64,000 bases of DNA from Chryseolinea soli (GTDB lineage: Bacteria > Bacteroidota > Bacteroidia > Cytophagales > Cyclobacteriaceae): NCBI RefSeq assembly GCF_003589925.1, contig NZ_CP032382.1, forward strand, positions 3,038,001 through 3,102,000, given 5' to 3'. Under the pieces are notes generated by a model. The model was not told the DNA's origin and did no database searches. It was given only the letters and a program-made list of their open reading frames with translations. The translations under genes and the position numbers were made by a program. Shown here in pieces: positions 8,600-15,804 of this stretch (positions are counted from its first letter, which is position 1; the number at the start of each line of letters is the position of its first letter).

Positions 8600-8935
8600 G
8601 TTGTTAATGCCATAGCAACTCCCATCCCAACCTCTGCGCCAAAAAGGCGGGAGGTGGGACAGGGTCTTTACCAGTATGATGTATTATGAATAGGATTAAA
8701 CATGTTGAGCAGAAGGGCAGAACGCTTTAACTATAGGGCGGGAAAAACGGAATGCGAAGGAGGAGAACTATAGGGGAGATACTGTACCGGAGATCAAAAG
8801 AAGAATTGCAAAGTTGGCTACTCTGTGCGCCTAAACCTTTCCGCTACACGGCGGAGGGTTTAGTCCTGGAGGGCTAACGGAACGGTTCAGCGAAGATCGC
8901 CCCGAACGGTCAAGCAACGCGGACGCTGTTCTGCG
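8600..8935 (+). ncRNA. Structured intergenic region, candidate non-coding RNA
   Basis: No plausible protein is encoded here, but strong hairpins are visible. One is at 8626-8658 (CCC-a-ACCTC and CGCC pairing with GGCG, GAGGT and GGG, AAAAA loop). One at 8831-8863 has a 7-bp CTAAACC/GGTTTAG stem plus a 5-bp TCCGC/GCGGA stem. One at 8885-8907 has nested GTTC/GAAC and GCGA/TCGC pairs. A candidate promoter lies just upstream. I could not match it to tmRNA, RNase P RNA, SRP RNA or group II intron domain V. It could instead be a decayed mobile-element remnant. Confidence 0.3.
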
Positions 8936-9023
8936 AATGGGGTATTGGGAGATCGTTATATTTTCCACGCCTGTGTGCTTAGCCTTTGTTTTTCGTAAAC
9001 ACTTACCTCGTATTTTTACAACT

Positions 9024-9809
9024 ATGGCAATGATCAATAAGAACCTGAAATTTCTGCGCACCCAAACCGGGATGACGCAAAAACAACTGGCCGAAAAATT
9101 GGGCCTCAAACAGGCCGCTATCGGCGCCTACGAAGAAGAACGATCCACCCCGCCTTTGGCTTCCTTGCTCGACATCACGAAGATCTTCAACGTGAACCTC
9201 GATGCCCTCGTGCGTCAGGACCTGAGCCGCCTTTCGGAAAAAGAACGCAAGGCCGCCACACCCACCAAAGGAAAAGACATCCTGGCCATCACAGTGGACA
9301 GTAATAATAAAGAGAACGTTGACCTGGTGTCGCAAAAAGCATCGGCTGGTTATTTGGCCGGCTACCAGGATGTGGAGTTTGTAAAAGATCTCCCCAAGAT
9401 CAGCGTGCCCATGCTTCCCCGAAACAGAACCTATCGCGCCTTCGAGATCCAGGGCGACTCCATGCTTCCGGTACAACCGGGCAGTGTAATTTTTGGAGAG
9501 TATATGGAAGATGTTGCGGCCATAAAGAATGGTAAGCTCTACATCCTGGTCACCAAACAAGATGGCATCGTCTTCAAACGTGTTTTCAATTTCACGGCCG
9601 AGGAAGGCAAATTGCTGCTGGTGTCCGACAACCGCCAATACGAACCGTACTCCGTCGACGCTGCCGAAGTGCTTGAGATCTGGCAAGCCAAGGCCTTCTT
9701 TACCAACCAGTTTCCCGACCCGCAAACCACCAACACCGTCTCCACCGAACATTTGGCCCACACCGTGCTGCAGTTGCAGGCCGAATTGCAAAAATTGAAA
9801 AAGAAGTAA
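9024..9809 (+). CDS. XRE-family HTH / S24 peptidase transcriptional repressor (LexA-like)
   Basis: A 261-residue repressor with an N-terminal XRE helix-turn-helix (about 5-60, TQKQLAEKLGLKQAAIGAYEEER) and a C-terminal S24 peptidase fold. The catalytic pair is visible: S146 in QGDSMLP and K185 in IVFKRVF. A108-G109 in KASAGYLAGY is a plausible self-cleavage bond, as in LexA. A basic coiled tail (LQLQAELQKLKKK) ends the protein. The start at 9024 is chosen because homology begins there; the frame is open to 8937. A GTAA-ACAC-TTAC palindrome at 8995-9006 precedes it. It probably controls the divergent dinB block by RecA-stimulated autocleavage. Confidence 0.88.
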   Translation: MAMINKNLKFLRTQTGMTQKQLAEKLGLKQAAIGAYEEERSTPPLASLLDITKIFNVNLDALVRQDLSRLSEKERKAATPTKGKDILAITVDSNNKENVDLVSQKASAGYLAGYQDVEFVKDLPKISVPMLPRNRTYRAFEIQGDSMLPVQPGSVIFGEYMEDVAAIKNGKLYILVTKQDGIVFKRVFNFTAEEGKLLLVSDNRQYEPYSVDAAEVLEIWQAKAFFTNQFPDPQTTNTVSTEHLAHTVLQLQAELQKLKKK

Positions 9810-9900
9810 GCACACGCGCGCGATGTAAGTTTTGCCCGAATTAACACGTGTAGGGGTAGAGTATTCTCGATAGCTTGGCCTGTCCCAAACAAGTTATCCC

Positions 9901-11172
9901 ATGATGTGTCGCATAGCCTGTATCCTCATCGCAGTCGCCGGCCAATCGGCCTGGGCGCAACAGCCTGTTAAAACGCTTGATCCTATTCGTATCGACAACC
10001 TCAATCTCAGCATCGAGGGCGAACGACAATTCCACGAGAATCAAAAACTCATCGAACAGATCGCTGGCAAACTGGAGCGTGGTGTGAACCTCAAAGACCT
10101 TCCCGTCGAACAACAGAAAATCTATTCCGAATGGGACGAGACCACGGAAGACTACTGGGATATTCTCGGCGGCGGATGCAGTTGGTATTGTGGCGCCATG
10201 TGCAGTAACGTAAGTGCATCGTCGACATTGAAATCGCAAGGCGATAATGTCTATGACGCCAACAACGCGCACGACCTGAACTATAAAAGCGCGTGGGTGG
10301 AAGGCGCCCCGGGCGACGGCGTCGGGCAGTACCTGCTCTATAAATTCGCGCCGGAGAACCCCCGGATCACAGAGATCATCGTGGTCAATGGCTACGTGAA
10401 AAGTCAGGCTGCCTGGGAGAACAACGCGAGGGCAAAAAAATTGAAGCTGTATGTTAACGACCGCCCATATGCCATCTTGAATCTCAAGGATCAACGCGCC
10501 GCACAACATTTCAAAGTAGATCCGATCGGGAACGGCAATCGCGAAGATTTTACTAAACTCAAAACACAAACAGACTGGAATCTCAAGTTCGAGATCCTGG
10601 AAGTATACAAAGGACTCAAATACGATGACCTCGCCATCTCCGAAATCTATTTCGACGGATTGGATGTTCATTGTTTTGCAAGGGGCACAAAGGTGACCGT
10701 TGCCAACGACCAAACCCGGAACATCGAAGACATTACCCCAGGCGATGAAGTGCTTTCTTTCAACACCGAAACAAATCGCTTACATCCTGTTGTGGTAGAG
10801 CAAGTCGCGAAAGTTGTGCATCACGGCATCGTGAAGTACGCTTTCGACAATGGTCGGGAAATTGTGGCCACGCAAGACCATCCTTTTTTAATTGTTGGCA
10901 AAGGTTGGGCTTCTCTAAAACCCGAGGGCTCCAGTCAATACAAAGGATTTGAAGATATCGGCAAGATCGCTTTGGGTGATGCTTTTGAAATATGCGATGG
11001 CCGGGGAAACAAGAGCACGACAAAGCTGAAACAGATTGAATATCTCGACGGTCCCTTCGAGACCTACACCATCACGCGGTTGAAAGGAGCAAGCAACTTC
11101 ATCGCGAATGGTTGCATCGTGGGTGTGGAAGATACAGGGGGTGTGCTGACGGTGGCTAACGCGCATGAGTAG
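9901..11172 (+). CDS. Secreted protein with NADase-type glycan-binding domain and C-terminal Hint domain
   Basis: 423 residues with a signal peptide (1-20, cut near AWA-QQ), a spacer, a discoidin-like module of the NADase-type glycan-binding type (about 100-250, SSTLKS to AISEIYFDG), then a Hint (hedgehog/intein) domain. The Hint signatures are C258 (VHCFARGTKV), T324-x2-H327 (ATQDHPFL) and a terminal FIANG (Asn403). Only about 20 residues follow, so no toxin or ligase is attached downstream. In known Hint proteins the first Cys carries out an N-S acyl shift that can cleave the upstream domain. Here that could release or anchor the binding module outside the cell. It is flanked by unrelated genes; function inferred from domains only. 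Confidence 0.7.
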   Translation: MMCRIACILIAVAGQSAWAQQPVKTLDPIRIDNLNLSIEGERQFHENQKLIEQIAGKLERGVNLKDLPVEQQKIYSEWDETTEDYWDILGGGCSWYCGAMCSNVSASSTLKSQGDNVYDANNAHDLNYKSAWVEGAPGDGVGQYLLYKFAPENPRITEIIVVNGYVKSQAAWENNARAKKLKLYVNDRPYAILNLKDQRAAQHFKVDPIGNGNREDFTKLKTQTDWNLKFEILEVYKGLKYDDLAISEIYFDGLDVHCFARGTKVTVANDQTRNIEDITPGDEVLSFNTETNRLHPVVVEQVAKVVHHGIVKYAFDNGREIVATQDHPFLIVGKGWASLKPEGSSQYKGFEDIGKIALGDAFEICDGRGNKSTTKLKQIEYLDGPFETYTITRLKGASNFIANGCIVGVEDTGGVLTVANAHE

Positions 11173-11180
11173 GGAACGCT

Positions 11181-11219
11181 GCGCCCTCCTTCGCTAAAAC
11201 TTCGGCAGGCAAAGGGCGC
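11181..11219. repeat. Short dispersed palindrome, copy A
   Basis: GCGCCCT (11181-11187) and AGGGCGC (11213-11219) bracket a CCTCCTTCGCT...CTTCGGCAGGC core that also occurs at 25361-25393 with a few transitions. It lies directly after the stop of the Hint-domain gene and may end its transcript, though no T-tract follows on the plus strand. Confidence 0.45.
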
Positions 11220-11234
11220 AAAGAAAGGATCGTG

Positions 11235-11801
11235 TTAGTTCTTTTGGAGGGCGGTCATTATCCCGGTGAAGTGGGCTTTTAATATTTTTCCTTCGATCGA
11301 TCCGGCGATGTCTATGGTATAATCTCGTCCTGACCGCGTCACGGCCATCTGTCCCGCGGCAAAGGAGAATACTTGCGGGCCCTGTGGTGAGGATGGGTCC
11401 GCGTCGTCCAACTGTACGCGCCCTTCCGGCATTTCAAAAACATTCGCGGGACTTTCTGTTCCAGTAAAAGTGTACGTTCCTGCATCCAAATCCTGTGTGG
11501 CATTATAGACCGTCAGCTCGATGGCATTTCCCTGCCCCGTCATCGTGTGCCCATCGGTGACAAGACCTGCGGACAAAAGCATGAATGTATTTTCATAACA
11601 GCGTGTGCCATTTCCGCCGCTGACATCAGGCGAAGACGCATAAAGTAGAAAAGCCGATCGCAAACCCCTGGTGCGACCATCGAAGTTGAAAGCGTTGGCC
11701 TTCGTATCATCATCTTTTTTGCACCTGACCATACTAGATAAGAAAATGCATGCCACCGTAACGATCATGCGGCCGGCGATGCGTAGGGTGATGAAACGCA
11801 T
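11235..11801 (-). CDS. Putative secreted lipoprotein of unknown function
   Basis: 188 residues. The N-terminus has a basic start, a hydrophobic core (MIVTVACIFLSSMV) and Cys27 followed by KKDDD, the usual look of Bacteroidota surface lipoproteins. The residue before Cys is Arg, so the lipobox is poor and lipidation is uncertain. The rest is beta-rich and glycine/threonine-rich (AIELTVYNATQDLDAGTYTFTG), like small immunoglobulin-like or lipocalin-like domains, with no recognised motif. It is monocistronic by position, with the Hint gene convergent on its left. Function unknown. Confidence 0.6.
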   Translation of the reverse strand: MRFITLRIAGRMIVTVACIFLSSMVRCKKDDDTKANAFNFDGRTRGLRSAFLLYASSPDVSGGNGTRCYENTFMLLSAGLVTDGHTMTGQGNAIELTVYNATQDLDAGTYTFTGTESPANVFEMPEGRVQLDDADPSSPQGPQVFSFAAGQMAVTRSGRDYTIDIAGSIEGKILKAHFTGIMTALQKN

Positions 11802-12079
11802 AACGTTGTGTGTTTAGGTTCTCACCCCAATGTAGCCGTCGCCACTGCAATAGGTTTGCAGTATCCACATAAACAAAAATCAATAGTTAGCTTAACTGCT
11901 AGAATGATTTTACAGTAGTGTAAGCGTTGTAAAGGATGCCGCGCATATCAGAAACGGTGTGCAACCGATCACCCAAAAATCACTCAGGATAATGAACAGA
12001 AGCCAGGGAGGAAGAAAGCCGATGGAAAAGAGCGCTGAGAAAAAAGAGGCCGAGCCCATGGACGGCCGAGAAGGGGGGT
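11802..12079. other. Gene-free intergenic stretch
   Basis: Between the lipoprotein start and the tRNA-Leu terminator I see no convincing gene. A minus-strand frame runs through here from the tRNA gene, but it crosses the terminator and has no family signature. The only texture is an AT-rich part near 11865-11930, which could hold the lipoprotein promoter. Confidence 0.4.
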
Positions 12080-12112
12080 AAAAAAAAATCACTCCTTTTG
12101 AGAGTGATTTTT
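12080..12112 (-). terminator. Terminator of the tRNA-Leu unit
   Basis: AAATCACTC (12086-12094) pairs with GAGTGATTT (12102-12110). On the minus strand the hairpin is followed by a run of T, and it begins 5 bases after the 3' end of tRNA-Leu(CAG). Confidence 0.85.
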
Positions 12113-12117
12113 CCATG

Positions 12118-12200
12118 TGCCGAAGGGGGGACTCGAACCCCCACAGCTTGCGCCACACGCCCCTGAAACGTGCGTGTCTACCAATTTCACCACTTCGGCA
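12118..12200 (-). tRNA. tRNA-Leu (CAG)
   Basis: Minus strand, 83 nt. The acceptor ends TGCCGAA/TTCGGCA pair, the D arm reads GGTGAAATTGGTAGACAC, and the anticodon stem CACGT/GCGTG closes the loop TTCAGGG with anticodon CAG. A long variable arm and the GGGGG-TTCGAGT-CCCCC T arm complete a class II tRNA. CCA is not encoded. It is followed by a terminator and lies downstream of a second tRNA-Leu, probably in one transcript. Confidence 0.95.
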
Positions 12201-12260
12201 AGTGTCTTTCAAAATTCAGGGTTCTCCGGTCCGTCTCGACTGGAGTTTTTTGTTTTTGGG

Positions 12261-12345
12261 TGCCCAGGACTGGACTCGAACCAGCACACCGGTTAAGGCA
12301 CTACCCCCTCAAAGTAGCGTGTCTACCAATTTCACCACCTGGGCA
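12261..12345 (-). tRNA. tRNA-Leu (GAG)
   Basis: Minus strand, 85 nt, class II. Acceptor arms TGCCCAG/CTGGGCA, D arm GGTGAAATTGGTAGACAC identical to its neighbour, anticodon loop TTGAGGG (GAG) on stem CTACT/GGTAG, a long variable arm, and T arm CTGG-TTCGAGT-CCAG. It is 60 bases upstream of tRNA-Leu(CAG), so the two form a tandem leucine tRNA unit. Confidence 0.95.
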
Positions 12346-12415
12346 TTTTCTTCGCCGTATGAGGTACGAAGGGCGACAAAAGTAAGAAGCTTTTCAGCAT
12401 TAAGCAAAAAGGCTT

Positions 12416-12796
12416 TTAAATAAAACGGGCTATCCAGGCCCCCAGGGCCAGGGCCGAAAAACCGGCCACCAGGCTCACCGATGTGTACAGAAACGCGGTT
12501 CCGAGCATTTTTTGCTGGAACAGGCTGAAATTCTCCCAGGCAAAGGCCGAAAATGTGGTGAATCCGCCACAAAATCCAGCGCCCAGGAACAAGCGCCAGT
12601 TCTCGGTCATGCCGGTTTTGCGCACGGCAAGGACATAAAAAAGGCCTATTAAAAAAGAGCCCACCAGATTCACCGTCAGGGTGCCATAAGGAAAAGCGGT
12701 GTTCATTTTCTCGTCTAAGCCTTTTACCGTGAGGTAGCGGGCCACGCTGCCGATGGAGCCGCCGATAGCGATTATCAGAATTTTGAAGAGGTTCAT
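12416..12796 (-). CDS. crcB: Fluoride efflux channel CrcB/FluC
   Basis: 126 residues with four hydrophobic helices, the normal size for a dual-topology fluoride channel subunit. Family motifs are visible: GGSIGSVARYL near the N-terminus, TLTVNLVGSF with the conserved Asn, and GFCGGFTTFSAFAWE in helix 3 with the Phe/Ser/Thr box that lines the pore. It exports fluoride across the inner membrane. I looked for the fluoride riboswitch in the leader and did not see its conserved elements. A perfect 17-bp inverted repeat lies about 75 bases upstream of the start. Confidence 0.92.
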   Translation of the reverse strand: MNLFKILIIAIGGSIGSVARYLTVKGLDEKMNTAFPYGTLTVNLVGSFLIGLFYVLAVRKTGMTENWRLFLGAGFCGGFTTFSAFAWENFSLFQQKMLGTAFLYTSVSLVAGFSALALGAWIARFI

Positions 12797-12871
12797 TGGG
12801 ATACAGATATTAACCGGCGTTTCATTTTAAAATGAGCTATGTGGTCCAGAAGCTGCAGACCGCCTTTGTTC

Positions 12872-12912
12872 ATCCTTGTAATTTTAACATTGCGCGTTAA
12901 AATTACAAGGAT
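12872..12912. repeat. Perfect 17-bp inverted repeat
   Basis: Arms 12872-12888 (ATCCTTGTAATTTTAAC) and 12896-12912 are exact reverse complements around a 7-base loop (ATTGCGC). It lies between the stop of the lipoprotein gene at 12990 and the start of crcB. There is no T-tract on the minus strand, so it is not a standard terminator; it could be an operator or a mobile-palindrome trace. Confidence 0.7.
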
Positions 12913-12989
12913 AAAAAACGGGAGGAATGATCTTTGAGCTTCACCATGCCATGCCGATGAAGTCGCCGCGTCAGGGTAGGCACTACGAT

Positions 12990-13745
12990 TTATTTCGATG
13001 GCTTCAATTTTGCCATGTCAAAATAATCCCAAAATGTGTTTGAATAAACGTAGCCGTCTTTGAATCCAAATTTCAGACGGAACGCTGCTTTAGTGTTGCC
13101 TTTGTAGCGAGGTAATTTTGCAATGAGCATGTTTTTTGGATCGAGAATTAAATCTCTCGCTAGGACACCGCATAGGTCAAGCTGCTCCTTATCAAGCATT
13201 ACCCAGCGGCCGTGGTCATCTTTCACTTCTTGCACCATTCGCCGAATCATGTTGTGCGTCCCTAAATAAAGGAGAGAATCGGAATGATTCGTGATGACAA
13301 TTGGAAACGCTTTCTGATATTTTATAGAATCCACAATCCAGTTTCCACTTTCTTCATCAGGATGAGAAAAATGATGTGGTTCCAGCATATGGAACAATGT
13401 ATCGACCTGTATACTGATGTTGTTAGGCGTGATCTTCGCCCAGTTGTGGGCGTTTTCATACTTTCCATATTGCCCTTTGCCAACGCGTGACGAAATCGGT
13501 TGACGTGGCAGAACGATAGTGTCGGTGGACTCACCCAAGTAATACACCATGAAGTCGGCGCAAGAATGAAATTCCATCAATTCACCGGCGACGACAATCG
13601 AATCGATCAGGGTTAGATTTTGATGGGATTGAATGTGGAGTAGCTCTATTTTTCGACGGCAGGAAACCAACGCGGCCACCATCAATAAAGGCAGAACTAC
13701 TCGGACGGTAAGTATGTTGAAACGGGGATGGCATTGTAATGTCAT
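12990..13745 (-). CDS. Putative lipoprotein of unknown function
   Basis: 251 residues from the preferred start at 13745; the frame opens earlier, at 13778. A hydrophobic segment ends in ALVSC-RRK, a good lipobox with the Cys at residue 29, so the mature protein should be lipid-anchored in the envelope. The remainder is mixed alpha/beta with many aromatic and charged residues and no motif that I recognise. No operon partner is evident: tRNA-Thr lies upstream and crcB downstream, separated by a perfect inverted repeat. Confidence 0.65.
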   Translation of the reverse strand: MTLQCHPRFNILTVRVVLPLLMVAALVSCRRKIELLHIQSHQNLTLIDSIVVAGELMEFHSCADFMVYYLGESTDTIVLPRQPISSRVGKGQYGKYENAHNWAKITPNNISIQVDTLFHMLEPHHFSHPDEESGNWIVDSIKYQKAFPIVITNHSDSLLYLGTHNMIRRMVQEVKDDHGRWVMLDKEQLDLCGVLARDLILDPKNMLIAKLPRYKGNTKAAFRLKFGFKDGYVYSNTFWDYFDMAKLKPSK

Positions 13746-13819
13746 GCTACTGTAATGAGGCCGTCCCGAGAAAGACACAAAGAAATGTCTCTGTATGTTG
13801 TAACTAACTGATAATCAAG

Positions 13820-13892
13820 AGCCGAGGATGGGAATTGAACCCACGACCTGCTGATTACGAATCAGCTGCTCTACCCCTGAGCTACCTCGGCT
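13820..13892 (-). tRNA. tRNA-Thr (CGT)
   Basis: Minus strand, 73 nt. Acceptor AGCCGAG/CTCGGCT, D arm GCTCAGGGGTAGAGC, anticodon stem GCTGA/TCAGC with loop TTCGTAA (anticodon CGT), T arm GTGGG-TTCAATT-CCCAT. All arms pair and the fold is standard. Confidence 0.94.
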
Positions 13893-13979
13893 TGTTTGGG
13901 GGCAAAAATAATCGATGAAAGTTTACGGCCGACATCGAAACGCATTTCGTTCTGCGTAAATTACTAAATTGTCGCAATT

Positions 13980-14426
13980 ATGCTCTCCAAGAAATGTAAA
14001 TACGCCATTCACGCCCTCGTCCACATGGCCAAGGAGCCTGAAAAGAAGTTCCTGATCAAGGATATTTCGGAAGCCTGTAACATCCCCAAGAAGTTCCTGG
14101 AGGCCATCCTGCTGGAACTCAAGCGAGCGGGTGTGCTAGGGAGCAAACAGGGTAAGGGCGGCGGCTATTTCCTGCGTCAGGATCCGGCCACGGTAAACCT
14201 GGCCGAGGTGCTGAGGATGTTCGACGGGACCATCGCGCTGGTTTCGTGCGCCGCCCATAAATTCTATGAACCCTGTACGGAGTGCGAGGACGAGGCAACC
14301 TGTAGCCTTCACCATGCCTTCCTGGAAATACGCATGGCCACCGTAGAGATGCTGAAGAACGAAACGCTGGAGGGGCTGGCTAAGAAAGAGTTGAAAATGA
14401 AGGCCAAGAAAAAGGCCAAAGCCTGA
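13980..14426 (+). CDS. Rrf2 family transcriptional regulator
   Basis: 148 residues with the Rrf2 winged helix at the N-terminus (MLSKKCKYAIHALVHMAK, then GVLGSKQGKGGGYFL) and a cysteine cluster C90, C99, C102, C108, typical of Fe-S sensing members such as IscR or NsrR. A lysine-rich tail follows. Family members sense iron-sulfur status, NO or redox state. The next gene is a 1-Cys peroxiredoxin 130 bases downstream, and a near-perfect palindrome lies between the two, so a redox role is a reasonable inference. The start ATG at 13980 fits the family's N-terminus exactly. Confidence 0.88.
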   Translation: MLSKKCKYAIHALVHMAKEPEKKFLIKDISEACNIPKKFLEAILLELKRAGVLGSKQGKGGGYFLRQDPATVNLAEVLRMFDGTIALVSCAAHKFYEPCTECEDEATCSLHHAFLEIRMATVEMLKNETLEGLAKKELKMKAKKKAKA

Positions 14427-14463
14427 ACTTTTGCCCCCCGAAAAGCTTTGTAATATTTTCTAC

Positions 14464-14493
14464 CCTAAACTCTATAAATTCAATAGATTTAGG
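14464..14493. promoter_or_regulatory. Candidate operator between rrf2 and peroxiredoxin genes
   Basis: CCTAAA (14464-14469) with TTTAGG (14488-14493), and inside them TCTA (14471-14474) with TAGA (14484-14487), form an interrupted inverted repeat around an AT-rich centre. It lies 64 bases before the peroxiredoxin start. The Rrf2 regulator just upstream is the obvious candidate binder, but this is inferred. Confidence 0.45.
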
Positions 14494-14556
14494 CTGCCGA
14501 AGCGCAGTTTCAAAATACTTTACTTAACGAATTGTTTCACAAAAAAATCCTGAATT

Positions 14557-15192
14557 ATGTCAATCAGACTAGGCGACATCGCCCCCGATTTCACGGCCGA
14601 GACCACAGAGGGCACTATTAAATTTCACGACTGGCTGGGCAACAGCTGGGGCGTATTGTTCTCGCACCCTGCCGACTTCACGCCGGTGTGTACTACCGAG
14701 TTGGGTGCCGTAGCCAAGCTGCGCTCCGAGTTCGACAAGCGCAATGTGAAGGTGATGGCCATCAGCGCCGACCCCCTGGATTCGCACAACCGCTGGATCG
14801 GCGACATCAACGAGACCCAGAAGACCGTGGTGAACTATCCCCTGATTGCAGACCCCGAATTTAAGATTGCCAATCTGTACGACATGGTCCACCCGGCCGT
14901 AACGGATAAGTTCACCGTGCGTTCCGTATTCGTGATCGGTCCCGATAAAAAGGTGAAGCTCACCATCACCTACCCGGCTTCTACCGGGCGCAATTTTGAT
15001 GAGATCCTCCGCGTCATCGACAGCCTGCAACTGACGGCCAACTATAGCGTGGCCACGCCCGCCAACTGGAAACACGGCGAGGACGTGATCATCACCGCCG
15101 CGGTGAAGGACGAGGACATCGCCACTAAATTCCCGAAAGGCCATACCCGCGTGAAACCTTATTTGAGAACCACGCCTCAACCGAATATTTAA
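14557..15192 (+). CDS. 1-Cys peroxiredoxin (Prx6 type)
   Basis: 211 residues. It reduces hydrogen peroxide and organic peroxides through C45 in the motif HPADFTPVCTTE. No other cysteine is present, which makes this a true 1-Cys enzyme needing an external thiol donor. The C-terminal dimerisation extension typical of Prx6 is present (ANWKHGEDVIITAAV). Length matches the family. Rrf2 lies upstream with a candidate operator between, and a clear terminator follows the stop. Confidence 0.93.
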   Translation: MSIRLGDIAPDFTAETTEGTIKFHDWLGNSWGVLFSHPADFTPVCTTELGAVAKLRSEFDKRNVKVMAISADPLDSHNRWIGDINETQKTVVNYPLIADPEFKIANLYDMVHPAVTDKFTVRSVFVIGPDKKVKLTITYPASTGRNFDEILRVIDSLQLTANYSVATPANWKHGEDVIITAAVKDEDIATKFPKGHTRVKPYLRTTPQPNI

Positions 15193-15217
15193 GATCTTTT
15201 CAATTGTGAGCCCTACG

Positions 15218-15254
15218 AGCCCTCCGGATTACCTTCCGGGGGGCTTTGTCTTTT
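15218..15254 (+). terminator. Terminator of the peroxiredoxin gene
   Basis: AGCCCTCCGGA (15218-15228) pairs with TCCGGGGGGCT with one G-T pair, followed by TTGTCTTTT. It starts 25 bases after the stop codon. Confidence 0.85.
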
Positions 15255-15654
15255 CCAGGGATCCCTGCATTAAATGACCAGCCAACTGCTGAATAGGGGA
15301 ATTGAACGTTAAAAATGACGATGCTCATAACCTTTCGGGGTTTGGCACGTAATAACACGCACGAAGAATTTCAGAATTCTTCACCCTCCCGGTGGCATAC
15401 GATGTTGTATCGATGGCCGTCCGGTGATGTCTCAAAGGCCTCTCACTAAACCAGATCGCTCCATTCGCGCGATAAAACGTTTGCATAACTCCGATTCGCA
15501 GGATGAATGGAGCGGAACGTTTAAAAAATCATAAACGCAACGTGCGTTATTAAAAAAGTAAATAAGACCGATATGCCTCTGCCCCGGGGAAAGAAAAAAT
15601 AAAAGCATAGGGGTAAACGACAACAGAATTGTCATACATGAAAATTGAACGATT
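15255..15654. other. Intergenic stretch with a long inverted repeat
   Basis: No convincing gene is visible. CGCTCCATTC (15457-15466) and GAATGGAGCG (15505-15514) are exact 10-bp inverted repeats 38 bases apart. The second half (15560-15654) is AT-rich and probably holds the promoter for the small ORF and the monooxygenase. A minus-strand open frame across 15432-15689 shows no family features. Confidence 0.4.
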
Positions 15655-15804
15655 ATGGAAAATAGGATCAATCTCGCCCCATCCGTCAATGATTATCTGA
15701 GACGCTTTTATGTTGCTCAAAACAATCTTCACCAATTAATCAAAGAAGAGCGCCTGCAGAAACGCATCCAAAAAAGTAAGCGGCAGCTCCTGAAAGCTGA
15801 ATGA
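15655..15804 (+). CDS. Small basic 49-residue protein, translationally coupled to the monooxygenase
   Basis: ATG at 15655 opens 49 codons (MENRINLAPSVNDYLRRFY... ending RQLLKAE). The stop TGA overlaps the ATG of the monooxygenase as ATGA, the classical arrangement for translational coupling. The product is helical and strongly basic in its second half (EERLQKRIQKSKRQLL). I do not recognise it. The tight overlap is the main argument that it is real; alternatively it is a leader ORF that sets translation of the enzyme. Confidence 0.5.
   Translation: MENRINLAPSVNDYLRRFYVAQNNLHQLIKEERLQKRIQKSKRQLLKAE

Noticed and set aside
8820..8935. Possible group II intron 5' end (GTGCGCC at 8826-8832)
   Set aside because: No domain V, no reverse transcriptase and no matching 3' end were found; the heptamer alone is not enough.
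11910..12212. A 100-codon minus-strand frame starting in tRNA-Leu
   Set aside because: It overlaps the tRNA gene and crosses its terminator, with no recognisable domain.
12797..12871. Possible fluoride riboswitch before crcB
   Set aside because: The conserved pseudoknot elements of the crcB motif are not present.
15432..15689. An 85-codon minus-strand frame upstream of the monooxygenase
   Set aside because: It overlaps the start of the coupled 49-codon ORF and its composition reflects AT-rich promoter DNA; no motif.
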